A stretch of DNA of 64,000 bases from Perkinsus chesapeaki (lineage: Eukaryota > Perkinsozoa > Perkinsida > Perkinsidae), in the NCBI GenBank assembly GCA_013115145.1, contig JAAPAO010000015.1, positions 62,001 through 126,000 of the forward strand, given 5' to 3'. The stretch's first letter is position 1; each line of letters starts with the position of its first letter. Below, in pieces: positions 52,831 to 64,000 of this stretch. The notes beneath the pieces are model-generated. The model ran no database searches. It was not told the DNA's origin and worked only from the letters and a program-made list of their open reading frames with translations. The position numbers and the translations under genes are program-made.

Positions 52831-53873
52831 TCACCGATCAAGCGATGAAAGATGGTCGTCTATTCTCCTTAGGAGTTTGTCGTATATCAAAAGCCCTCTG
52901 TCACATACGTTATCGAGCCCAAGTAGGCCTATGTGCTCCATCTCATCCATCTTGGCGGCAATCCAATAGTGAAGGTTGGAGAAGTACTCGTCCATTAGTA
53001 GGCTTGAATGATGCTCCGTTATACCGTTAAATTGGTTAAAGTCGTACTGCCAATGCGCAGCTGTTGTGGTGATGCGACCGTCCTCTGGGGGAGCGTCCGA
53101 GAACAACTCTATCAGAGTGTCCACCATTTCCTTCACTTTCACGGAAGGGCCGTGCCCGTCGGCAAAACAAGGTTCATAGCTCAGAGCGTCACCGTCACTC
53201 TCCTTGGTGTAGCACTCAACATCCCCTCTGCCCAGTGTACAGTTTCCGGCTTCGAACACAAAAACATGCCCCCCATTAGCCAATCGACCGAGCCGTTTAG
53301 CGTCGCCGACAGTGAGACCACGAAGCTCATCACAGGGCATGCCGGACCCCCCGAAGGACTTCATCAGTCCGAGGCTCTCCGACACATTCCCCACCTCCCT
53401 GCGACATTCTTCAGTGTCTGGTAGGTACTGCTGGTATTGGACCAAGAGGAGCTCATCGGGGTGTGTGCCAGCCCAGGTGATTAGGTCCTGTAAGGCCCTC
53501 TGTAGGGGTACGTTAATAACAAAGATGCCATGGTGGATCCTAACGACGCCGTCATCTCGGCAGGCACCTCGCAGATCGAAAGCCCGTGCCCCGCAGTCTA
53601 ACTGCTGTTGTAGGTCACCAACTTGATTCTTCGACCATCGAACGATGTCCTCGAGAGAAGGGTCGGTGTATCCCATACCAGCATCATGGCTGAATATCTG
53701 AGGGAGGAGTAATAACAACAACGGCAGGAGCTGAGGAGGAGGAAGAAGCTCACCATTGGATAGTGATTGAGGGGTATGGTATCGATACTGGAACTGGAGG
53801 CCGAGATGCTAATGGTGATTGAAAAGAGAAGGAGAATGGCGGAGGGATGCATTGAAGGAATTAAGATTATCAT
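52831..53873 (-). CDS. Secreted PI-PLC X-domain protein, copy A
   Basis: Two exons with a 56-nt intron. Exon 1 (ATG 53873, MIILIPSMHPSAILLLFSIT) is a signal peptide followed by SSSSIDTIPLNHYPM. Exon 2 starts IFSHDAGMGYTDPS with the first catalytic His; LDCGARAFDLRGACR gives the conserved Arg, and VVRIHHGIFVINVPL the second catalytic His. AHWQYDFNQFNGIT and SSLLMDEYFSNLHYW follow; it ends DDHLSSLDR at 52831. This is the Ca-independent PLCXD/bacterial-type X domain, which cleaves phosphatidylinositol or GPI anchors; substrate not proven. About 310 residues. The next gene upstream is a paralogue. Confidence 0.88.
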
Positions 53874-54102
53874 TGCTACATAAACAGGTCGAGGTCGAAC
53901 CGCTGCCGGATGGCCCCATAGAGAGGAGGAGGGCACTATATAGTTTGTAAGTTATAAAATGATAATCACCAGTAGACTACGTTAACACAACACTATGAGA
54001 AAGTGACTTGACAATAGGAGTTTGGGTGCCAGTAATACAAAGCAGGCACAGGTGGAGGCAAAAGACATGACGAAATAAACAATATAGCACCAACGATGAA
54101 GA

Positions 54103-55141
54103 CTACGCAATGGTCATGGACTGACCACTTCGGCCGTAGTGTTCGCCAAGCGCTATCGCTCGTTCATTCAGTTTATCATTCAATAACTTACCATTGTTAC
54201 ACACATTTTCCACTTGTAACATATTTATATTCTCAAACTTTTCAACACGTAAAGCCAAGAAGTAGTTTAGACGACTGAAGTACTCGTCCATGATAAGGCT
54301 CGAACTGGCCAACCCGACTCCTGAAAACTGGTCCAGGTTGTACTGCCAGTGGGCCTCGTTGGTCAGAAACTTCGACCCATTCGGCGTCATATGAGATATC
54401 TCTTCGATAGAGTTCAAGAAGTCTTCCACCTTGGCGGACGGCTCGGTAGCGTTCATCTCCGTGAAGCAGTCGACCGACCACTTTCCTTCGGCATCTTGAG
54501 AGTAGCATTTCTTGTCACCATGGTCCTCACCGCACTCGAGCTCATAGACGAAGACATGCCCACCGGAGGAGACTTTGGAGGCTTCCTTCGCCTTACCAAC
54601 TGTCATACCGTCAAGAGCGCTGCAGGACACTTCAGGACTGCCGATGGATTTCATAAGGTTAAGCTCGGCCAGAATTGGGGTGACCTTAGCCTTGCATTCG
54701 GGGGTGTCTGGACCATACCATCCAAGGCGCACAAAGACGACCTCGTCGGGATTCTCCTGTGCCCATCTCATCGCATCCTGTAACACAGACTTGAGGGGCG
54801 CGCGGACCACCACGAGGCCGTGGTGGACATAAACACCGCCATCACCTTCACAGGCCGGGCGGAGGTCGAAGGCTCGCGCTCCACAAGCAAGCTGATCGTA
54901 CAGTGTGCCGACTTGGTTCTTGGTGCACCGCAGAACGAGATTGCTTGTGTTCGGCAAATACCCCATAGCTGCATCATGGGTCATTAACTGAGATGTAGGA
55001 TATGATTACTACAACAACAGCGAAGCGACTTACTATGGGAAAGTGGTTCAATGGTATGTCATCGATGCCCGCTCGGATACAGGGCAAGAACGCGACGAGG
55101 CAGATGAGGATGATGTTGTTGAGGGTGGTCAAAAAAGCCAT
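54103..55141 (-). CDS. Secreted PI-PLC X-domain protein, copy B
   Basis: Paralogue of the gene at 52831-53873, same strand, same exon layout. Exon 1 (ATG 55141, MAFLTTLNNIILICLVAFLP) is a signal peptide, then IRAGIDDIPLNHFPI; a 46-nt GTAAGT...TCTCAG intron leads to LMTHDAAMGYLPNTS. Catalytic elements are kept: THDAAMGY, CGARAFDLRPAC, VYVHHGLVVVRAPL, EAHWQYNLDQFSGVG, SLIMDEYFSRLNYF. It ends HYGRSGQSMTIA at 54103. Divergence from copy A is considerable, so the duplication is not recent. Probable function as for copy A. Confidence 0.88.
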
Positions 55142-55426
55142 TGGGGGGGAGCGAGGCAGGATGAACTAGGCAGGTAATATGACGCACGACGCAAGTCATT
55201 CAGGGCGCCTCCTTCGAGATAGGATCAAATGGAGGCCTTAATCACCACGACATGAACCGATTGAGAGGGCCTTGTCATGGTCAAGATGATGACAGGGCGG
55301 CCACCATAACTAACACAAGATGCTTGAATATAATATTCTAAACAATAATCACCAACACAGTGTAAAAAAAGCAATCAGAGTAGATGGGAGGAGGGCACCA
55401 AAGGCGGCGGAGGCGGCAGCAAGGAT
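55142..55426. other. Intergenic region between PLC copy B and phosphoglucomutase
   Basis: About 285 bp holding the 5' side of PLC copy B and the 3' UTR of PGM. No element recognised. Confidence 0.4.
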
Positions 55427-57653
<2,227 letters not shown>

Positions 57654-58150
57654 TGGGGTTAATAATAACAACTCTAAGGGTGGCTGAGGTATACAGAAAG
57701 AGGTAGTAAGGCCACGATGATGAAGTGGTCAATACGATTGTTAGTAGTAGTAGTAGCGAGCACACAAAAACTGTCCCCATATCAATAACTACTAAGATGC
57801 CGCCGCTAGATACTACTACCATTCCCTCCATCCATAACCAGTAACAATACTTTAAGATGATAATAATAATGTGACACATGCTTCTTCTTCTATTATTAGG
57901 GTCTTGTTGTTGATAATGACTATTCTATCATACACACACTAGGACAACCAAGAGTTACTGAATTGCCGCCATCACCAACAACCCGTGATGAGGCCCATGA
58001 GGACGAATGTTATGACCAGCTACTTCAACGGCTCCGGAGTATTCGTAGAGCTTCTCCCATATAGTCTTTATCCTCACTAAATACCGCCCGTCTTGCCATG
58101 CTCTCCGCTGACCTGACAACGCTCTTGTGGCGTAACTGATGTCATCAGCT
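57654..58150. other. Intergenic region with AAT/AAC-rich runs
   Basis: About 500 bp between the PGM start and the SET-gene stop, with short simple runs (TAGTAG near 57740, AATAATAA near 57865). A minus-strand ORF at 57955-58188 ending VAGHNIRPHGPHHGLLVMAA overlaps the edge and might be an extra exon of the SET gene; I could not connect it. Confidence 0.35.
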
Positions 58151-60775
58151 TTACCTGGCATCTGGTATGAGCTCCTCATCGCCATCAATGCTCTCTTCTA
58201 CTACTGACCCCTGCCCAGTGGACCTGCAAGCCGCGGAGGAAGTGCCCGTCCAGTGCCACCCCCACCAGGCCTACTCGCCACAGTCCAGAGAGTCCCCCCG
58301 GCTCCTCGGTGTCTCTACTAGCTTGTACCTCTCAAACAACTTCCATGCCGCCCGATTGAATGCTGCATTTTTAGGTAGTTTCTGCAAGGCTGCGAAGAAC
58401 TTAGCCAGCGCTAGGTGATGAGATGGGTCCCTCAAGCGGCTCAGTACAAGTGACGTGAGCCTGGAGTTTAAACCAAAGATGCTCTTGATGTCCTCGAGAC
58501 CCTCGAGATCTATAGGGTTCACCGCGTCGGAGGTCGCCAGAGGCTTCCGAATGTTCCGTATCTTGCCGCCAAGGTCCGGCAGCCCTCCTTGTATAGCTAT
58601 GTACTCCATGGTTTTGGGGTTGACCCAGAAACCATAGGCCCCTCTAGGCAGGTCCTGGAGGACAATCACTGTGGCTGGGTCGGCCTGTCCAAGCTGAGCA
58701 GGTGATAACGCCCGAATGATACCATCACACATGAGGATACGTTCGCCAGGGGCCACGTCACGAGCCGCCATAACACGGAAAGGGCCTTCTCGAGCCACTC
58801 GCTCAGGTGGCATTCGTACCACTTCCACGGCGTCAGTATCGAAGACGGGTGACCTATGCTTCTCCCCGTGGTCGTGGAGGTACCCATGCAACAGAGCAGC
58901 ATGACCATAGGAATCGGTAAGGTCCTCATACACCTCACCGAACCCCAACCGAGGCGCCGCCGATTCATCCCCACTTTCAGCAGCTCCTCCATTGCCTCCT
59001 TTCTTTCCTCGACGAGATCTACCAGTGGTGGTGGTGGATGCCCCTGTAACAGTACAGGGCTGCCGGTACACTGTAAGCTCCTCTCGAGCCTTCAGAGGAC
59101 GCAGAGCAACCAGACCTTTGAGACCAAGCCGCATACCAGGGTCGCCAGCTGGAGACTGATAGACCCATATGCAGTTGGGAGTCAACGATCTAGTAAGGTA
59201 CCTAGCAGAGGAACAGGTCCAGAGTGCCTGGGGGCCAGGCTGACCTAGCCACACCACCGGAGCTGCAGTCCACCACCAAGGTGCGATTCTGCTCCTTCAC
59301 CCCACCCTCCATTCGACATAGCAACATCTTTGCAGCCCGCAGCTCGAGAGTACAATCATCCAAGGCCACCTCAGACAGGGCCTTGTACTCCTCGGTTAGC
59401 TCATCATGGACCGATCTGAGCCTCGCCAGGAGATATGCTGCCACATCCTCCCCGAGCTCATTCCCAAAGGCCTCCAGCATGTCAGTCAACCACACTATAA
59501 AGCGAGTACGGCAAATCGAGGCTCTCGTGGCCGTTGAATTCACTGCTCTAGTTTCCTAATTGAATCCCTCCATCTCAGCAACAACAGCCTCATCATCCTT
59601 ACCTTTCGCTCAGTCTCTATAGCCTTCCTCCACCACTTCAATGCTTTCCTTATATTACTCTTCGTCGGTTTCAATTCCGATGCTGCCTCAGCTACTATAA
59701 GATAGCACCACAGCACCCAACTGGCCGGCTCCTTCCTGAAGCAGCAATACCCACCCCTCCGCCGCCCAGCCACCCAACGTACTTCAAATTTTTCCCTGCT
59801 AACAGTAGAGCCTCCTTAGCATTGACTGCTGCATCCTGTAGCTCTCTAAATGCCCATTTGATGCGTGCAAGTCCCACAAACCACGGGAAGCATTTTTGCA
59901 GTTGCATGTAGACCTCATTACCATTACGGACGCCCCCATCATCAAGCTTGTGTGCGAAGGTGTACGCTTCGCTGATGGACCTAAAATGGACCAGACTTCA
60001 CAGTTGAGGACTCCACCACCACCAACACCTGCTCCTACTACTATTACCCCATGTTCAGGAGACAGTCGATCTTTTGTGTCACAGCCCAGGCCTTTGTAGC
60101 CGGTGGCACCCGCTTATCCGCGATCACTGAGTTACATATCTTCACAGCACTCTTATCCTGACCCGACTCAGTGTGCGACACAATTAATGTCTCCCTAATA
60201 CCATCGAGTAACCTAAAAGCCTCATCATCCCCAAGCGCCTCCTCCTCCTCCCCCTCTCACCTATACCCCGGCCCATACCGCTCCAGTGAGCCTCCCCACC
60301 ACCGTGTCCCCCAATCCTCATTAAGCAGATAGCTCGGCAACTTCAGCATGGCATTGGCCGCCTTAATGCATTTACTGTACTGGCAACTATTGTACGTTTT
60401 ATCCATCTCATCCATCAGTCTATCCAGCTTCTCCTGCCATACCGCTCTTCCCTCAACTACCGCTTCAGACGACGGGGCAGCCGACTCCTCTCTATCACCT
60501 TCTACCCGCTGTGACTCCGGTCCCTGCTAGGGCCATGCCACAAATCCCGAAGTAGCCAGACCTACCCGAGTGGGCCTTTTACTGGTCACTCCACCAGCTG
60601 CCTTCGCCTGCCTTTGCTGTCCCTCCTTCGGCTGCGCCTTAGTCCTTAGTCTCTTCTTTTCATTACCCTCCTCACTGGAGACATTCCTTCGTTTAGTTGG
60701 ACCATGCATTAATAAAATACTTCTACATCCCCAAGCCCCCTCAGCAACTCGGACCTCTGCATCACTTAGAAACAT
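58151..60775 (-). CDS. SET-domain protein with helical N-terminal region
   Basis: Multi-exon. The ATG at 60775 opens MFLSDAEVRVAEGAWGCRSI, then a basic stretch (NEKKRLRTKAQPKEGQQRQA). Middle exons are helical and TPR-like (EKLDRLMDEMDKTYNNCQYS; VNAKEALLLAGKNLKYVG; NIRKALKWWRKAIETERKVR). TLVVDCSSGGVAR joins to RYLTRSLTPNCIWVYQSPAG, equivalent to the NH(S/T)CxPNC block of SET domains, although the first residues are TRSLTPNC. GLVALRPLKAREELTVYR matches the GEEL(T)-x-Y end. The C-terminal region (PFRVMAARDVAPGERILMCD; GAYGFWVNPKTMEYIAIQGG) is unassigned. A 51-nt intron leads to a short acidic tail ending ELIPDAR with TAA at 58151. Probably a protein-lysine methyltransferase or a degenerate relative. 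Starts 4 bp after the HAD stop. Confidence 0.6.
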
Positions 60776-60779
60776 GAAG

Positions 60780-61867
60780 TCATCGGAGGAGCCCTCGGCC
60801 CTGCATCACCGAAAGGGCCTCCTTCAGATCTACCACCACATCATCGGGACTAAGACTGCAGCCCAATCTTTCCAGGTCAACCTCCCCTGAATCAAGCTCG
60901 ATCGTCGCTAAGATACTCCGCGGTACCTCTTCGAAGCTTCTCCCTGATAGCTCCTGTAGGGTCCACCAGGAATGCCCTCCAGCCAGCCCGTCGAGCTCCA
61001 GCATAGTCCCCGTTGAGTCTATTCCCCAAATGCATCATCTCCTCCGGGACTATCTCTGCTCCGGTAGGGTCAAACAACCCCCTCGCGACATTAGCCTGAG
61101 ACACCGATACCAAGACCATAAAGAAGCGTGCTACCTTCCTCAAAGCCTCCTGGAATGCAGCCAGACTCGGCTTGACAAGAGGTGGGTCGTAGTCTCCCCC
61201 CAGAACTGCAAAGTGGAGAGCCTCGTGGAGACCATCACACAACGGCAATGTGTCATCAATGTAACGAGCATAGGAGTTGTCCAACAAGCCGGTGATGATG
61301 CCTGAGACGCCATTATAGCGGCGGGGGATACCTCCAGCAGCCCAAGGTACCTACCTTGACCCTGACAATGCATCAGGAAATCCTTCGCACCCGGCTGGGC
61401 CTGCCAGGTCCTCACCGACCCGAATTCAGAGAAGATATATTGGAAGAAGATATCAAACTGCTCAGCTGACCACCCAGTAGCCTAGCCACCATCATCTTAG
61501 GCTGCACTCCAAAGCCAAGGCTCACTGGCATCCCTGGGGCATTCAGAGTCTCCAACACCGACAGCCTCCACCAGTCCTTATAGTAGGCCAACTCTGAAGG
61601 CAACATATACACCCTCCACAACGAGACCAATGTTTTTTTGCCTTCCGTCCTCTCCTTCGTGGCCTGTGATTGCCCTCCTCCCCTTGTCAGTGAGAAGTTC
61701 GGGTAGCGAGCCTGGACGGTCTTAAATCCATGTGCATAGGCCCGCTTGACATCCTCCTCCTCTACTTCAAGCCCAAACCGTTTCATTGCCGCATGGTAGA
61801 CAATATGGACTGGTCGACGAAGACCTATTAAAGTGGGTATGCACTCAGTGGTGATACATCGTATCAT
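60780..61867 (-). CDS. HAD-superfamily protein, HDHD3-like, with degenerate motif I
   Basis: Starts at ATG 61867, MIRCITTECIPTLIGLRRPV, which aligns with the HDHD3 start (TWDVKDTLLRLRHPL), followed by FGLEVEEEDVKRAYAHGFKT and QARYPNFSLTRGG, the family cap region. KDWWRLSVLETLNAPGM continues it. Motif III Lys is in LVKPSLAAFQEALRKV; motif IV is HLGNRLNGDYAGARRAGWRA, matching HVGDN...DYxGxxxxGM. In motif I the two acidic residues of DxxD are replaced (TECIPTL), so the nucleophilic Asp is lost and phosphatase activity is unlikely. The C-terminal part (EVDLERLGCSLSPDDVVVDL) ends VMQGRGLLR with TGA at 60780. The join just before this tail is unresolved. The next gene on the strand starts 4 bp later. 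Confidence 0.65.
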
Positions 61868-62470
61868 TTAAGTAGACCAACTAATAGGTTTGAGGTATTG
61901 ATAATGAGACTTAGAATACAACACATAGAACCATTCTTGTTATTATCATTATAACCCACAACAGCATGGTATTCATAGAGGGAGGAGGCACGGTACCAGT
62001 CCACATTGGAGGACTGCATACAAGGACCAATTAATAAAAATATCAAGTCTCCTGGTAACCGAGGAGACGCGAAAAAATAAAAAAAAGAAGAGAGCTCTAC
62101 TACTACTGCTGCTGTGATAGGCATGCAATGGGATTACTAGTGCTGCTGCCTTGTCGTCATCGTGGAAGGCAGCCAACCTCCTCGTCTCCAAATTAGAGAG
62201 CATAAGGGGAAATAATAATAATGACAACGACAATGACGTCAAACGTTATTCTCGGAATCGACTGCTGCTGGTCTTCTTGCTTCCCACCGCCGACGCCGCC
62301 ACCGATTGTTGTTGCCCGCTACTCGCGGGCTCCATCTCGAATGCTCGAGCCTGCAACAGGTCTCAATGAGGCAGCATCACCCCCGTACGATTGCTGCTCA
62401 CCATCTCAACTTCAAGTTCAGCACTGGTCATTGCGTCCGTGGTCAGTAACAAGTCCTTAATAAGCTTCTC
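61868..62470. other. Intergenic region between the HAD gene and the unassigned right-edge gene
   Basis: Contains simple AT-rich runs (AATAAAAAT near 62035; AAATAATAATAATGA near 62210). A minus-strand frame with GSKKTSSSRFRE and Ser-rich sequence near 62200-62430 could be the 3' end of the neighbouring gene. No clear element otherwise. Confidence 0.35.
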
Positions 62471-64000
62471 GATCACCTCATCTTGCTCACCACCACCTGC
62501 GGCCAGTTGAGCTGGTTCAGTGTCCTGAACATACCAACCCTACACCAAACCCTCCCCCCAACTGCGACCGCCGCCCTTACCCCATTATCCATAGCTGACC
62601 ATGGCATTGGTGATGCCGCTGCTGTGGGGGGTACCGAGAACTCTGACATCTGTATGATCCTCGGGCAATACTGCAGAACATGCTCTCGAGGAGCCACTCT
62701 CATAGAGCTACCGTGACCTGCCAAGCACAGACATCACAGTAATTGGCGGCGCTCCCCCGACCTAGTAGAACCATATCTCCCATGTCCGCCAGGAGAGATC
62801 TGAGCTTCCTAACATTGACTATCTGTAAATAGAAGTCCAATGGGTTGAGCCCCGGGTAGACCCTCCTCCACAACCGCCGGACTGCTGTCACTTTAACGCC
62901 GATTGTTTTGGTCCTAAATCCAACAGTACCACCACCATCAACAACAACAGCACCCCTACCGCTTAGTTTGAACCTTCGAGAGCAGCTTAGGGGTAATCCA
63001 TGCCTCTGGCAACTTAAACCCTAACTCGGCCATCATACTATTGAACCTTGATGTCTTGCGGTAACTGACAGACGGTTGTTGTCCCCCCTTCTTGCAGTGT
63101 CCTCCTACATGCCACCATCCATGAAATTACTCTCCCCTTCATCCTCACCAGAGCTGCTGCTGCTACAGCGGCTATCATGCTCTGTATCACCCGAAGCATC
63201 GTAACCCTTATCAGCAAGAGCCTTCTGAAATGCCAGCAAGTAGTCCTCCTTCTTATCCCATCCGTGGGCCTGTTCTATGCAGTATCCTTGTATGACCTGC
63301 AACCTCCATCATACCCCACCATCCACCGCCGCCCAACCCCCCTACCGTGGCCACCAACTGCTTGAGATCCTTTTTGCAGATAGGAATCGCCGGCAAAGGA
63401 ATCAACTCCTCCTCCTTGCCAGCCTCATGAGAATCACAACTGGTCGGGGAGAGATCCACGGGTGAGACTGTTTCCAAGGGCACTTCGAAGCCCGGGGCGC
63501 TCTCCATAGGGGTTAAGGTCACCACCTCCGCAGCAGCAGCAGCAGCAGCAAGTGGAACCTGTTGCTACGATGGCACCTTGTGAAAAGTTAACCCTACCAT
63601 CTCAGATGGAGGAGGAAGTGGTGCGGTATTGCCGGCCACCACTGGTGGTGCTGATGATGATGCCAGGACAGCCTCGACTGCGGCAGCCATCAGATACTAA
63701 CAATACATAACCTTTACCAACATACTACCACACCTACATCAGACAGGACATCACTTGGCGGTGGGTAGCCGGGAGGAGCCACCGGCGGCGGAGGGGGAGG
63801 TGGGGCAGTAACAGGCGGCAACGCCGACCTCAAACCCTCCGAGCCTGAGAGCGGCCATATACACCAGTAGCATGGGCAACAGCACCCTCACCACTTGTCT
63901 TTATCGTAGTCCTTTTGACCAACTGAGCTGGGATGGTGTACTCCTCTTTAACCCTAATACGGACCTAAGATACTCATCTCTGACCCTCAGTGTGACAGAT
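62471..64000 (-). CDS. Unassigned multi-exon gene, 5' end beyond window
   Basis: Several minus-strand exons look coding. About 63480-63390 reads PMESAPGFEVPLETVSPVDL and SHEAGKEEELIPLPAIPICK; about 63300-63120 reads YCIEQAHGWDKKEDYLLAFQ and SSSSGEDEGESNFMDGG; about 63070-62970 reads KTSRFNSMMAELGFKLPEAW ITPKLLSK. After an intron of about 60 nt comes TKTIGVKVTAVRRLWRRVYP, LNPLDFYLQIVNVRKLRSLL and ANYCDVCAWQ. Segments are acidic/Ser-rich alternating with helical blocks; I recognise no family. The 3' end lies somewhere between 62.2 and 62.5 kb; the 5' end is cut off. Confidence 0.4.
63531..63550. repeat. (GCA)n microsatellite
   Basis: About seven GCA units; on the minus strand they would give a poly-Ala or poly-Leu run within the unassigned right-edge gene. 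Confidence 0.85.

Overview
The window is a gene-dense stretch of nuclear DNA from a protist. Genes lie on both strands, many only 60 to 130 bp apart, and most are cut by short GT-AG introns; where I could place both splice sites they cluster at 39 to 57 nt with a clear mode at 42 nt. TAA, TAG and TGA all act as stops, so the standard code fits. Linker histone H1, histone H3, mitochondrial translation genes and flagellar-type proteins show a eukaryote with mitochondria and probably a flagellated stage. The mix (compact genome, tiny introns, bacterial-type glucokinase, multi-membrane cysteine-rich receptors) best fits an alveolate such as Perkinsus, but that is inference and not proven here.

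Layout. 1-5.3 kb: a minus-strand kinesin with a long coiled-coil tail, running off the left edge. 5.9-8.2 kb: a small two-exon gene, then H1 and H3 facing each other. 8.5-17.8 kb: minus-strand genes for a TraB-family protein, an RS-rich protein, a CHERP-like splicing protein, an unresolved block and mitochondrial ribosomal protein uL4. 18.0-26.6 kb: plus-strand genes for a single-pass membrane protein, a helical-repeat-like protein, mitochondrial EF-G, bacterial-type glucokinase and an ESF2/ABT1 ribosome-assembly factor. 27.3-33.6 kb: an uninterrupted 2100-codon fumarate-reductase fusion. 35.3-36.4 kb: a CtlX-type amidinohydrolase. 37.5-51.4 kb: a plus-strand series with a CREC EF-hand protein, a coiled-coil protein, a chalcone-isomerase-like protein, an acinus-type RRM protein, a cysteine-rich multi-membrane protein with an antisense tRNA-Ser in one intron, a zinc-finger protein, cystathionine beta-lyase and a SHIPPO-repeat protein. 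51.5-64 kb: minus-strand genes for a bZIP factor, two tandem secreted PI-PLC-X proteins, phosphoglucomutase, a SET-domain protein, a degenerate HAD protein and an unassigned gene cut by the right edge.

The outstanding object is the fusion at 27309-33611. It carries three consecutive flavocytochrome-c/OSM1-type fumarate reductase domains, three cytochrome b5 domains, and a C-terminal six-helix membrane domain resembling the di-heme cytochrome b558 anchor of succinate:quinone and quinol:fumarate reductases. No iron-sulfur subunit is visible in it. This suggests a one-polypeptide quinol:fumarate reductase in which cytochrome b5 hemes take the place of the iron-sulfur wire. Glucokinase and phosphoglucomutase in the same window are ordinary hexose-phosphate genes with no visible regulatory link to it.

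Most genes are multi-exon, so spans are outer limits; internal exon boundaries are given only where reading frame and splice signals agree.
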